Source: Clostridia bacterium (lineage in GTDB: Bacteria > Bacillota > Clostridia > Lachnospirales > Lachnospiraceae). Taken from it: 59,863 nucleotides of DNA. The notes below the pieces were generated by a model, which saw nothing but the letters and a program-made list of their open reading frames with translations, had not been told where the DNA came from and did not search any database. The stretch is from the NCBI GenBank assembly GCA_021201905.1, contig JAJQEA010000148.1, positions 1 to 59,863 of the forward strand, written 5' to 3'. The position numbers and the translations under genes were made by a program. Positions 16,856 through 27,932 of the stretch are shown piece after piece; positions within the stretch are counted from its first letter, which is position 1; each line of letters opens with the position of its first letter.

Positions 16856-17689
16856 CTATACCTTACCGCTCACCTTCCAGGGTTTCTTCCAATAAATGGC
16901 ATCCACATTGCACTCCTTCATACATTCGCCGCACTGTATGCACTCCCTGTCTCCCACCTGTCTGATATCCATTTTGCAGGTCCGCACACAGCGCCCGCAG
17001 TCAATGCAGGCGTCCCTGTCAAGCTTTACCCCCAGCAGGGCCACGGGTGCAAACAGGGAATAGATGGCACCCAGAGGACAGAGGAACCGGCAAAAGCTTC
17101 TGTATACAAAACAGGCGCTTACCAGTATGACTGCCAGCGCAAGGACCTTCCAGTCAAAGAGGGCTCCCGCCAGACCGCCCAGGGACTCGTCCAAAAGCAC
17201 CAGGGGAATTCCTCCCTCCAGGGTCCCCGCAGGACATATGTATTTGCAGAAGGCAGGAACCGGCAGGCCGGAGACTGCCTTAAATACCACCGGCAGGATG
17301 ATGACAAACACTGCCAGAATCACGTATTTCACCATGGACAGCACCCGTGTGACGCGGTTCTTTTTTATCTTGGGCACAGGTATCTTATAGAGAAGCTCCT
17401 GCACCAGCCCAAAGGGACAGAGGAAGCCGCATATGGCCCTTCCCATGGTAACCCCAAAAAGCAGGAGAACCCCCAATATATAGAAGGGCAGCTTCCTGTC
17501 CATGGCGGACAGGGCGTTTTGCAGAGTGCCCAACGGACAGGAGCCAACGGCTCCCGGACACGAATAGCAGTTAAGTCCGGGAACGCACAGTCCTTTTGAC
17601 TTTCCCTTATAGATGGACGCCTCCGCAAATCCCTTCAGGTTCAAATTATATAGTAATGCCGCACAAAGCTGTATCAAACGCCGTTTCAT
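16856..17689 (-). CDS. Membrane 4Fe-4S protein, NapH/CcdA-partner type
   Basis: A 277-residue polytopic membrane iron-sulphur protein. It has membrane spans with C-x-x-x-C-P motifs (C-G-F-L-C-P-F-G, C-K-Y-I-C-P-A-G, C-R-F-L-C-P-L-G), as in NapH/NosR-type electron carriers, and two C-terminal ferredoxin clusters (C-I-D-C-G-R-C-V-R-T-C and C-I-Q-C-G-E-C-M-K-E-C). It probably passes electrons across the membrane to the small CXXC protein and the TlpA-like lipoprotein encoded just upstream. This three-gene set is recurrent in Clostridia. Confidence 0.9.
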   Translation of the reverse strand: MKRRLIQLCAALLYNLNLKGFAEASIYKGKSKGLCVPGLNCYSCPGAVGSCPLGTLQNALSAMDRKLPFYILGVLLLFGVTMGRAICGFLCPFGLVQELLYKIPVPKIKKNRVTRVLSMVKYVILAVFVIILPVVFKAVSGLPVPAFCKYICPAGTLEGGIPLVLLDESLGGLAGALFDWKVLALAVILVSACFVYRSFCRFLCPLGAIYSLFAPVALLGVKLDRDACIDCGRCVRTCKMDIRQVGDRECIQCGECMKECNVDAIYWKKPWKVSGKV

Positions 17690-17732
17690 CGCTGCCGCCC
17701 TCTCATGGTCATGGTGTTCTGCCCCTGCCTTC

Positions 17733-17882
17733 TCATCCGATTCCGATACATTCTAGACACACTCTCACTGCCTTGCGGAAGGCGTCCTGGTATCCTCCCT
17801 GGGCGGCTCCGATACACAGAAATACTATGCCCAGGACAAGAAGGATAACTGTTATCTTATTCTGTCTGCACCAATCCATCAT
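17733..17882 (-). CDS. Small CXXC membrane protein, CD1871A-like
   Basis: A 49-residue protein: a short N-terminus with one Cys, one membrane span (V-I-L-L-V-L-G-I-V-F-L-C-I-G), G-G-Y, and a C-terminal C-L-E-C pair. The start at 17882 is fixed by GGAG seven bases upstream; the earlier in-frame ATG overlaps the upstream gene. I recognise it as the CD1871A family of CXXC proteins that accompanies TlpA and 4Fe-4S partners. A role as thiol relay is inferred from the context. Confidence 0.8.
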   Translation of the reverse strand: MMDWCRQNKITVILLVLGIVFLCIGAAQGGYQDAFRKAVRVCLECIGIG

Positions 17883-17898
17883 ATCAACGCTCCAAGTC

Positions 17899-18631
17899 TT
17901 ACACCCCAAGGGCTTCCTTATATCTCTCATACATCGTGTCCGTGTCCAGGGCGCCGGTGGATATATGGCTCACCTTGCCCTCCGCGTCCAGCACCACTGT
18001 ATATGGAATGGAATTGGTGGGATACAGCATGGATATGGAATACTCCTCATCCAGCACCACCGGGAAGGTATATCCGTTCTCCTCCACAAAATCCTTCACT
18101 GTCTCGGCGTCATCTCCGCAATTCACCGCAAGGATACCGATCTTGTCCCCAAAATCATTCTTCAGGCGCTCAAATGCCGGCATCTCCTTGACGCATGGAC
18201 CGCACCAGGTTGCCCAGAAATTGATGATAACAGGTTTTCCCTGTAATTCGGACAGCGTAATGCTGGTGCCGTCAATGAGTTCCCCCGTAAAATCAGGAGC
18301 AGCCACCCCTTCCTTCATGGGCATGCCCGGCTTATACTCGATCACGCTATCTCCCTGGTCTGCCGCCGCCTTTGCATCTGCCTGGCTGCTGCCAGCGGAC
18401 TGCTCCCGGCCTGCTTCCGCGCTGTTCTTCTCAGTTTCTGCACTGTTCTTCTCAGCCCCCGCGCTTTCCTCCTCAGTTCCACCGTTCTGCTCCGTTTTCT
18501 GAGCAGCCTTATCCTGGTCCGCTGTCTTGCCGCATCCCGTTATCTGCAAAGCCAGGAAAAGGGCCAGGCAGATGCCTGCAACACCCCTTTTTCACGGCCT
18601 TTTTATCTCTGTAAAATTGTTCTTTTCTCAT
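17899..18631 (-). pseudogene. TlpA-family thioredoxin-like lipoprotein, frameshifted in its signal peptide
   Basis: The main frame (TTG 18549 to 17899) encodes a Glu/Ala/Ser-rich linker and a TlpA domain with active site W-C-G-P-C-V-K-E-M-P, but it lacks a proper N-terminus. A strong Shine-Dalgarno (AGGGAGG) and ATG at 18631 open a different frame, M-R-K-E-Q-F-Y-R-D-K-K-A-V-K-K-G. The two join in a GGGG run at 18584-18587: with one G fewer the product continues V-A-G-I-C-L-A-L-F-L-A-L-Q-I-T-G-C, a textbook lipoprotein signal with lipobox. So this is one gene broken by a single extra base, by sequencing error, mutation or slippage. Confidence 0.85.
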
Positions 18632-18668
18632 GTGTTATTCCTCCCTTTCTGACTATTGGAATAGACAA

Positions 18669-18708
18669 AAAACCCAGAGAATGCCGCTTGTGCCATTCTC
18701 TGGGTTTT
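18669..18708 (-). terminator. Terminator of the V-type ATPase operon
   Basis: AAACCCAGAGAATG and CATTCTCTGGGTTTT form perfect arms around a ten-base loop, with a T-run following on the minus strand. Confidence 0.88.
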
Positions 18709-18792
18709 ACTCTAACATAATTATTATTTTCTGTCCACCCGGCTTTATGGGGTTTCTATGAAAGTTTTATTAAGCTTTCATGAAGATGCCTG

Positions 18793-19476
18793 CTACACCT
18801 CATCTACCACGGGAACCACTTCCCGCTCGCTGTAGTGGTGCACTTCCTCAAGCATCATATCCTTTACCTTCATAAGCCTTGTCTGGGAGCTTCGCTCATT
18901 TTCATCCAGCTTCATGGTGATATAGCGGATGTTTGACTGGGTATCGGGAATCATCACATGCTCCAGCGCGTTTACACGGCGGCGGGTCTTTTCAATCTCC
19001 GCTGCCATGAGCTGGCAGGATTTTTCGCACTCAGCCAGACGCAGCATGTCAGGCAGCAAATCTGCCAGACTCTTTACCGCATCATCCAGGTCACTGGAAG
19101 TAAATGCAAAGCCGTAAGAATAGATGTCGTTAGGGTCTGAAGTCCTGGTCTTATACTTGAACACAGGAATCTCCACACTCATGACATTCTTTGTCTCAGT
19201 TTCCAGATAGACCTCCTGCTTGGGAGCCATCAGGGCTACGTTCAGGGCCTCATCTGTCATGCCGGAACGTGCCAGCACGAAATTCTGGTTAGCCGCAGCG
19301 ATGCCTGCCTCCACCTTCTCGCGGAGGGCTTTGTTCTCACGCACCAGGTCCAGGAACTGACGCATCAATTCATCCCGCTTGTCTTTCAGAAGCTTGTGCC
19401 CGCGGATGGCTGTTGCCAGCTTTTTCTTAAGGCGGGTAAGCTCCATACGGGTGGGATTTACATGTTTTGCACCCAT
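18793..19476 (-). CDS. ntpD: V-type ATP synthase subunit D
   Basis: A 227-residue subunit D, the central rotor shaft of the V1 sector. It starts with the family pattern (P-T-R-M-E-L-T-R-L-K-K-K-L) and is mostly two long helices forming a coiled coil, including R-R-V-N-A-L-E-H near residue 170. It is the last gene of the operon, before a strong terminator. Length is normal. Confidence 0.96.
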   Translation of the reverse strand: MGAKHVNPTRMELTRLKKKLATAIRGHKLLKDKRDELMRQFLDLVRENKALREKVEAGIAAANQNFVLARSGMTDEALNVALMAPKQEVYLETETKNVMSVEIPVFKYKTRTSDPNDIYSYGFAFTSSDLDDAVKSLADLLPDMLRLAECEKSCQLMAAEIEKTRRRVNALEHVMIPDTQSNIRYITMKLDENERSSQTRLMKVKDMMLEEVHHYSEREVVPVVDEV

Positions 19477-19505
19477 GTTATGTCAACTTCCTTTCTGACT
19501 GCCGG

Positions 19506-20879
19506 TTATTTTGCTTCGTAATATAAATCAAGGAATTTGTCCTTAATACGTTTCAGCTCGCTCCTTGGGAGGATGCGCAGAAGCTTCCAGCCGATTTCCA
19601 TGGTCTCTTCGATATCACGGTCAGCATAGTAGCCCTGGGATACATACTCCTTCTCGAACTCGTCAGCAAACTTGGCATACAGCTTATCCATGTCAGTCAG
19701 GGCTGCCTCGCCCAGAATGATCATCAGTTCCTTTGCGTCCTTACCACGGGCATAGGCTGCAAAGAGCTGGTTCATAACGTCTGCATGGTCTGCGCATGTC
19801 TTGCCCTCACCGATACCCTTATCCTTAAGACGGGACAGGGATGGCAGTACATCAATGGGAGGTGTTACATTCTTACGGTACAGCTCACGGCTCAGGATAA
19901 TCTGTCCCTCTGTGATGTAGCCTGTAAGGTCAGGAATGGGATGTGTCTTGTCATCCTCAGGCATGGTAAGAATCGGGATCATGGTGATGGATCCGTTCTT
20001 GCCCTTCTGACGTCCGGCTCTCTCATACAGGGAAGCCAGGTCAGTGTACATATATCCGGGATAACCGCGGCGTCCGGGAACTTCCTTACGGGCTGCGGAA
20101 ATCTCACGCAGTGAGTCTGCGTAGTTTGTAATATCAGTCAGGATAACCAGTACGTGCATGTTCTTTTCAAATGCCAGGTACTCTGCTGCTGTCAGAGCCA
20201 TACGCGGAGTTGCGATACGCTCTACGGCAGGGTCGTTTGCCAGGTTGATGAACATGACGCTTCGGTCGATAGCGCCTGTCTCACGGAAGCTCTCCATAAA
20301 GAAGTTGGCCTCCTCGAAGGTGATACCCATGGCGGCAAACACAACGGCGAATGACTCGTCGGTGCCGCGCACCTTTGCCTGACGTGCAATCTGGGCAGCC
20401 AGGTTGGCGTGCGGAAGACCGGATGCCGAGAAAATAGGCAGCTTCTGTCCGCGGACCAGGGTGTTCAGACCATCTATGGCGGAAACGCCGGTCTGGATAA
20501 ACTCCTCAGGATAGCTTCTGGCGGCCGGGTTCATAGGCAGGCCGTTGATATCCATACGCTTCTCAGGCAGGATGTCGGGACCACCGTCAATGGGCTTGCC
20601 CATGCCGTCGAACATACGGCTGAGCATATCCTCAGATACGCCCAACTCCATGGTACGTCCTAAGAAACGCACCTTACTGGAATCCAGGTTGATACCTGTG
20701 GACGCCTCGTACAGCTGTACCATGGCATTGCCGCCGTCTATCTCCAATACCTTGCAGCGGCGTCTCTCGCCGTTGACTAGCTCGATTTCTCCCATCTCAT
20801 CGTAGGTTACTCCCTGTACGCCGCGGACCAGCATAATAGGACCTGCTACCTCTTCAATTGTTCTATATTCCTTGGGCAT
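19506..20879 (-). CDS. ntpB: V-type ATP synthase subunit B
   Basis: A 457-residue non-catalytic nucleotide-binding-fold subunit of the V1 head. As expected, the Walker A loop is degenerate (F-S-A-S-G-L-P-H-A). The arginine that completes the catalytic site lies in a segment like E-R-A-G-R near residue 290. It starts at the stop of subunit A with one-base overlap (19506-20879 against 20879). Confidence 0.97.
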   Translation of the reverse strand: MPKEYRTIEEVAGPIMLVRGVQGVTYDEMGEIELVNGERRRCKVLEIDGGNAMVQLYEASTGINLDSSKVRFLGRTMELGVSEDMLSRMFDGMGKPIDGGPDILPEKRMDINGLPMNPAARSYPEEFIQTGVSAIDGLNTLVRGQKLPIFSASGLPHANLAAQIARQAKVRGTDESFAVVFAAMGITFEEANFFMESFRETGAIDRSVMFINLANDPAVERIATPRMALTAAEYLAFEKNMHVLVILTDITNYADSLREISAARKEVPGRRGYPGYMYTDLASLYERAGRQKGKNGSITMIPILTMPEDDKTHPIPDLTGYITEGQIILSRELYRKNVTPPIDVLPSLSRLKDKGIGEGKTCADHADVMNQLFAAYARGKDAKELMIILGEAALTDMDKLYAKFADEFEKEYVSQGYYADRDIEETMEIGWKLLRILPRSELKRIKDKFLDLYYEAK

Positions 20880-22654
20880 TAGAAGTCCTCCTTTCTGCTC
20901 ATCTCACTGTTAATCTCTGACTCCAGGGTCTTGATGACATCACCGTAAACCTTATCCAGGTCAGCTTCCTCTGTATATTTGAAACGGCCGATGGCCTCAC
21001 GTACAGGAAGGCTTACAAGACGCTCGATATTCACGCCCTGTGCCAGAGCCTCTCCTGCCTTGTCATAATATGCCAGCATCAGCATCATCATCATGTGCTG
21101 TTTCTTTAAGGACGTAAATGTATCAATCTCATGGAAGGCGTTCTGATGAAGGAAGTCCTCACGGATGGAACGGGCTGCTTCCAGTTTCAGACGGTCAGGT
21201 GCGGATAATGCGTCCATACCTACCAGCTGTACGATTTCATTTAACTCAGACTCTTCCTGCAACAGGCGCATGAGACGGGCGCGCAGCTCGGTCCAGTCGC
21301 TCTCCACCTCTGCGTTGAACCATTTTTCCATGGTGTCCACATACAGGGAGTAGCTGGTCAGCCAGTTGATGGCCGGGAAGTGTCTCTTATATGCCAGGTC
21401 GGCATCCAGGGACCAGAATACCTTTACGATACGCAGGGTAGCCTGTGTAACCGGTTCGGAAATATCGCCGCCGGCAGGGGATACTGCTCCGATAACGGAA
21501 AGCGCGCCCTCGCGGTTGTCCTGACCCAGGGAGATAACACGGCCGGCACGCTCGTAGAACTGTGCCAGACGGGAACCCAGGTATGCAGGGTAACCTTCCT
21601 CACCAGGCATCTCCTCCAGACGTCCTGACATCTCACGGAGAGCCTCGGCCCAACGGGATGTGGAGTCTGCCATCAGGGCTACGGAGTAACCCATGTCGCG
21701 GAAATACTCTGCAATGGTGATACCTGTATAGATAGATGCCTCACGGGCAGCAACAGGCATATCGGAGGTATTGGCAATCAGCACAGTACGCTCCATCAAA
21801 GACTTGCCTGTCTTTGGATCCTTCAGTTCCGGGAACTCGTTCAGAACGTCCGTCATCTCGTTTCCGCGCTCGCCGCAGCCGATGTAAACCACGATGTCCG
21901 CATCAGCCCACTTGGCCAGCTGATGCTGTACAACCGTTTTACCGGACCCGAACGGTCCCGGAACAGCCGCAACACCGCCCTTTGCGATTGGGAACAGACA
22001 GTCGATAACACGCTGTCCTGTTACAAGAGGCATATCGGGAGACAGCTTTCTCTGATAGGGACGGCCCTTACGTACAGGCCACTTCTGCATCAGTGAAACA
22101 GGATGCTCCTGTCCCTTCTCGTCTGTCACAACAGCCACTGTATCGGTAACCGTGTACTCTCCGCCGCTGATATAGGTAAGGGTGCCGCTTACGCCAACAG
22201 GAATCATGATTTTCTGCTGTACCACCTCGGTCTCCTGAACCGTACCGATGATGTCGCCTCCGCCTACCTTGTCGCCCGCATTTGCAGTGGGTACGAAGGT
22301 CCACTTCTTCTCACGCTTCAGGGAGGGAACCTCCACGCCGCGGTTTAACAGGTTTCCGCCTGTTTTCTCCATAATGGCATCCAGGGGACGCTGGATACCG
22401 TCGTATATACTTCCAATCAGGCCAGGCCCCAGCTCCACGCTCATAGGTACGCCTGTGGATTCCACCGGCTCCCCGGGTCCCAGTCCGGATGTCTCCTCGT
22501 ATACCTGGACGGAAGCCTTATCGCCATGAATCTCTATAATTTCGCCAATCAGACGCTGCTCGCTGACTCGAACCACGTCGAACATGTTCGCGTCGCGCAT
22601 GCCTTCTGCGATGACCAGCGGACCGGCTACTTTTTTAATTACGCCTTTGCTCAT
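20879..22654 (-). CDS. ntpA: V-type ATP synthase subunit A, catalytic
   Basis: A 591-residue catalytic subunit of the V1 head. Walker A G-P-F-G-S-G-K-T lies near residue 232, and Walker B with L-M-A-D-S-T-S-R-W follows. The roughly 90-residue non-homologous insert typical of A subunits (residues about 110-200) is present. It couples ATP hydrolysis or synthesis to ion movement through the Vo ring. Confidence 0.98.
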   Translation of the reverse strand: MSKGVIKKVAGPLVIAEGMRDANMFDVVRVSEQRLIGEIIEIHGDKASVQVYEETSGLGPGEPVESTGVPMSVELGPGLIGSIYDGIQRPLDAIMEKTGGNLLNRGVEVPSLKREKKWTFVPTANAGDKVGGGDIIGTVQETEVVQQKIMIPVGVSGTLTYISGGEYTVTDTVAVVTDEKGQEHPVSLMQKWPVRKGRPYQRKLSPDMPLVTGQRVIDCLFPIAKGGVAAVPGPFGSGKTVVQHQLAKWADADIVVYIGCGERGNEMTDVLNEFPELKDPKTGKSLMERTVLIANTSDMPVAAREASIYTGITIAEYFRDMGYSVALMADSTSRWAEALREMSGRLEEMPGEEGYPAYLGSRLAQFYERAGRVISLGQDNREGALSVIGAVSPAGGDISEPVTQATLRIVKVFWSLDADLAYKRHFPAINWLTSYSLYVDTMEKWFNAEVESDWTELRARLMRLLQEESELNEIVQLVGMDALSAPDRLKLEAARSIREDFLHQNAFHEIDTFTSLKKQHMMMMLMLAYYDKAGEALAQGVNIERLVSLPVREAIGRFKYTEEADLDKVYGDVIKTLESEINSEMSRKEDF

Positions 22655-22669
22655 CTTTTACCTCCATTG

Positions 22670-22990
22670 TTATTGCCCATTAAATATAATATCCGAGCCA
22701 ACTGCCTGCTCCACTGACTTCTTAACTGCCAGGATACCTTTTCCCGTATTGCCTGATATGCCGGGAATCAGTATGATGGCCGGAAGGCCAGCCTCACGGT
22801 AGCGGTTGATCTCCGGTTCAATCTGAGCGGCCAGGGCCTCTGTGATGTAAATCACCGCATAGCCGCTTTCCGCCAGATCCTTAACCTTCTTTCCTGCCTC
22901 CGTCGGGTCTGTCAAAGGAAATGGTTCCAGACCCAGACTGGCGAAACCGTAGATACTGTCCCGGTCGCCCATAACTGCAATCTTATACAT
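22670..22990 (-). CDS. ntpF: V-type ATP synthase subunit F
   Basis: A 106-residue subunit F, a small Rossmann-like protein bound to the central shaft (M-G-D-R-D-S-I-Y-G-F-A-S-L-G near the N-terminus and I-P-G-I-S-G-N-T-G near the C-terminus). Its first bases overlap the end of subunit C by 8 bp. Confidence 0.94.
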   Translation of the reverse strand: MYKIAVMGDRDSIYGFASLGLEPFPLTDPTEAGKKVKDLAESGYAVIYITEALAAQIEPEINRYREAGLPAIILIPGISGNTGKGILAVKKSVEQAVGSDIIFNGQ

Positions 22991-23951
22991 ACATCTCCCT
23001 TATCCTTTCCCGGATGGACTCCTCGGGAAGATGGTTTAATTTCCCGGAAAGCACAATCCGAACTGATTTAATCTCGTTCTCCCGTGCCAGAATATAAGCT
23101 GCCAGCGGACCCAGACCAAAGGCGCTGTACTGCTGGGGCTTAATCTTGCGAATCAGCAGATTGTCGCACCACCGCTCAAAAGCTGAAGGTGAGCGCCGCA
23201 ATTCTTCCACTGCATCTGCATAGGCCGTGGTTTCCAGGTAGGATCCGATGGAATCCACGCCTTCTATGGCTGCCTGAGCCAGACGGGCAACGTTGATGCT
23301 GCCGCATGGCGCCAGCGCCTGTTCCAGAAATGCCCTGTCCTTGCCGGTACGGGATGCCCGCACCGCCGTCTTTATATCTGCCGCCGCAACTGTCAGCTCC
23401 GCGTAGAGTTCCAGGAACTCATTGCCGGAGGATTTACCGGCTGCGCAGATTGCATCCAGGGCCGCTTTGTCGATTATGATGTCGCAGAGCTGTCCGTCCT
23501 GGGTGTGAAGGAGCGCCTTGTAGCCTTCCTCCGCAGGCGTTCTCATGGCTGCCGGAAGATTCTGGAATTCCCTGGTCTGGACCGCTTCGCGAATGAGCTT
23601 CACATCCACAGTCCCCTGCTCCATAAAGATGCCCGGGTATTCATCACCCATGCGGACCTCCTTGATGGCTGCCTTCAGATTGTGGTAGTCGTTGGCGTAC
23701 AGGAATACATCAAATACCGACATATCCTCCACCAGCTCATTAATCAGCTCCCAGGTCTTCCTCTTCTCAATGGCCAGGATATCTCCGGCATTTGTGACGC
23801 CGTCCTCTCCCCAGCCCTTCTCCATGAGAAGCTGGATACACTCGTCATAGTCTTTTGCAGCCGTCAGCTGCTCTAAAAATGCACCGGATAGCAGGGACAA
23901 TTCTTTGGAACGGATGCGGGCTACTGCATAAACATACTGTTTGTCTGCCAT
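22983..23951 (-). CDS. ntpC: V-type ATP synthase subunit C
   Basis: A 322-residue subunit C/AC39-like protein, the socket that links the central shaft to the membrane ring. It begins Y-V-Y-A-V-A-R-I-R-S-K-E-L-S-L-L and is largely helical. Length matches bacterial V-type ATPases. Confidence 0.94.
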   Translation of the reverse strand: MADKQYVYAVARIRSKELSLLSGAFLEQLTAAKDYDECIQLLMEKGWGEDGVTNAGDILAIEKRKTWELINELVEDMSVFDVFLYANDYHNLKAAIKEVRMGDEYPGIFMEQGTVDVKLIREAVQTREFQNLPAAMRTPAEEGYKALLHTQDGQLCDIIIDKAALDAICAAGKSSGNEFLELYAELTVAAADIKTAVRASRTGKDRAFLEQALAPCGSINVARLAQAAIEGVDSIGSYLETTAYADAVEELRRSPSAFERWCDNLLIRKIKPQQYSAFGLGPLAAYILARENEIKSVRIVLSGKLNHLPEESIRERIREMYV

Positions 23952-23972
23952 TTAATTAGTTCCTCCCTACGT

Positions 23973-24566
23973 TCATGAAAACAGAATCTCCTGCACTTTA
24001 TCCTGTAATACCTCATGGGCTGCGTCGAAGAGAGCGTCAATGGAACAGTTCTCCTCAATTCCTCCATAAGTAAGCACAAAACCGCCGTCTATATCCCGGG
24101 TGTCTCCTGATATACGGAGCACTGCCCCCTTGTCCTTAAGCGCGGCATTTAACCTGTCCCCAAAGCCTTCGGGCAGGCGTTCCAGGTCCTTCTTTGAGAA
24201 CAGGAGCTCGCCTTCGCCGGGCTGTGCGGATTTAACTGCCAGTTTCAGAATCATATCAAAGTAGGCACCGGTCTCAAGCCCCTTGAGTTCAGCCTTAGCC
24301 ATCCCAATGGTCGCGCCGATGAGTCTCTGCTTTTCAGCCAGAACAGCACCCCTCTTCTTAAGTTCGGCTGCCGTGCGTCCTCTCTCCAGAATGTTGGCTA
24401 CTGCCTGCTTGGAGCGCCTCTCAATATCAACGCACTCCCTCTCTGCATCCCCACGGGCCTGTGCCAGAATCTCATCTGCCTTGGAACGGGCTTCCGCCCT
24501 GGTGCGTTCCGCCGCCTTCTGGGACTCTTCTTTAATCTGGCTGATGATCTTATCTAATCCCGCCAT
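23973..24566 (-). CDS. ntpE: V-type ATP synthase subunit E
   Basis: A 197-residue subunit E, part of the peripheral stalk. The N-terminal 90 residues are a long Ala/Glu/Arg-rich helix (A-E-R-T-R-A-E-A-R-S-K-A), and a globular C-terminal domain follows. It pairs with the G/H-like subunit encoded at the head of the operon. Confidence 0.93.
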   Translation of the reverse strand: MAGLDKIISQIKEESQKAAERTRAEARSKADEILAQARGDAERECVDIERRSKQAVANILERGRTAAELKKRGAVLAEKQRLIGATIGMAKAELKGLETGAYFDMILKLAVKSAQPGEGELLFSKKDLERLPEGFGDRLNAALKDKGAVLRISGDTRDIDGGFVLTYGGIEENCSIDALFDAAHEVLQDKVQEILFS

Positions 24567-24608
24567 GCCATGTTCTCCTTTCCTTAAGTCTCCTATTTGG
24601 TATGCTGA

Positions 24609-27109
<2,501 letters not shown>

Positions 27110-27127
27110 CCTTAAGCGCCTCCCTTC

Positions 27128-27436
27128 CTATAGCAGTTCTGATAAGATAACTTCAACTGCCTTTTGTTGTTTCTCAGCTACAGCCTTCTGCAATGCTTCC
27201 AAATCCTTGCCTTCCTCGGCGCCGGCTGCCTGCATCATCTGCTCGCTCTGAGCCTTGGCATCCTCCTCGGCCCCCACCGCGCCTTCTCTGGCAGATTTCG
27301 TCATCTCTGCCTTCATCTGCGCCGCCTGAGCCTTTGCCTCTGCCACAATTGCCTCCGCCTCTTTTACCGCTTCTTTTTCGGCTGCTTCCGCGGCCGTTTC
27401 TGCCTGACGGATTGCGTCAATCGTCTCCTGGGCCAA
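27128..27436 (-). CDS. V-type ATP synthase subunit G/H, peripheral stalk
   Basis: A 102-residue, almost entirely helical protein rich in Ala, Glu, Lys and Gln (A-Q-E-T-I-D-A-I-R-Q-A-E, then repeated E-A/K-A), the coiled-coil partner of subunit E. I chose the TTG start at 27436 because AGGGGG precedes it by seven bases and the family begins here; the in-frame extension to 27556 looks unrelated. It is the first gene of the operon. Confidence 0.85.
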   Translation of the reverse strand: MAQETIDAIRQAETAAEAAEKEAVKEAEAIVAEAKAQAAQMKAEMTKSAREGAVGAEEDAKAQSEQMMQAAGAEEGKDLEALQKAVAEKQQKAVEVILSELL

Positions 27437-27608
27437 TCCAAATCCCCCTTTCTGTACCGGAATCCCGTTAGCTATCCTGCCGGAATATATGGTTAGTTTG
27501 CGCAGATATGCCTCCGGGAATACGATGGACCATACCTTTGTGTTGCAAAATGACAACTTATCCAGTATTTGTCCATAGCTTTCCTATTATTTTGTACAAT
27601 ATGAATAG

Positions 27609-27637
27609 ATTATAACCCATGCATAAAAATTTATCAA
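27609..27637 (-). promoter_or_regulatory. Promoter of the V-type ATPase operon
   Basis: Minus strand: TTGATA (27632-27637), 17-bp spacer, TATAAT (27609-27614), a near-consensus sigma-A promoter. The transcript would have a leader of about 165 nt. The gene-free stretch 27437-27932 holds this promoter, the terminator at 27792-27845, and otherwise AT-rich sequence in which I see nothing more. Confidence 0.8.
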
Positions 27638-27791
27638 TCCACTTTCTCAATATTTCATGAAAAAATTTTAGACTTTCTAAATATTTTTGTACAGCATACA
27701 AAAAACTTCTATCCATATTAAAATAATTGTCCCCTTAAACATCACTTCCGGCGGGACCTATTTGTTACATTAATAACAAATTTATTTATTA

Positions 27792-27845
27792 AAATAGGCT
27801 GCAGTTCCAACGCCTTCCATCTGCGTCATAAGCTACAGCCTATTT
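27792..27845. terminator. Terminator after the RND pump gene
   Basis: AAATAGGCTGCAG and CTACAGCCTATTT form arms (one mismatch) around a roughly 28-base loop, flanked by AT-rich sequence on both sides. It lies 90 bp beyond the RND stop codon. Confidence 0.55.
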
Positions 27846-27932
27846 AATAATATCATAACATTTTATCCTGTTATTTGAAACAGTAATTTTTTAACATCTT
27901 TTTAACGTCCTGCCATTGCCGCCGGTTTCAGG

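Noticed and set aside
18584-18595. Programmed +1 frameshifting at GTGAAAAAGGGG in the tlpA-like gene
   Set aside because: No RF2-like stop-codon context or stimulatory structure is apparent, and similar homopolymer breaks in other genes of the window suggest a common, non-programmed cause.
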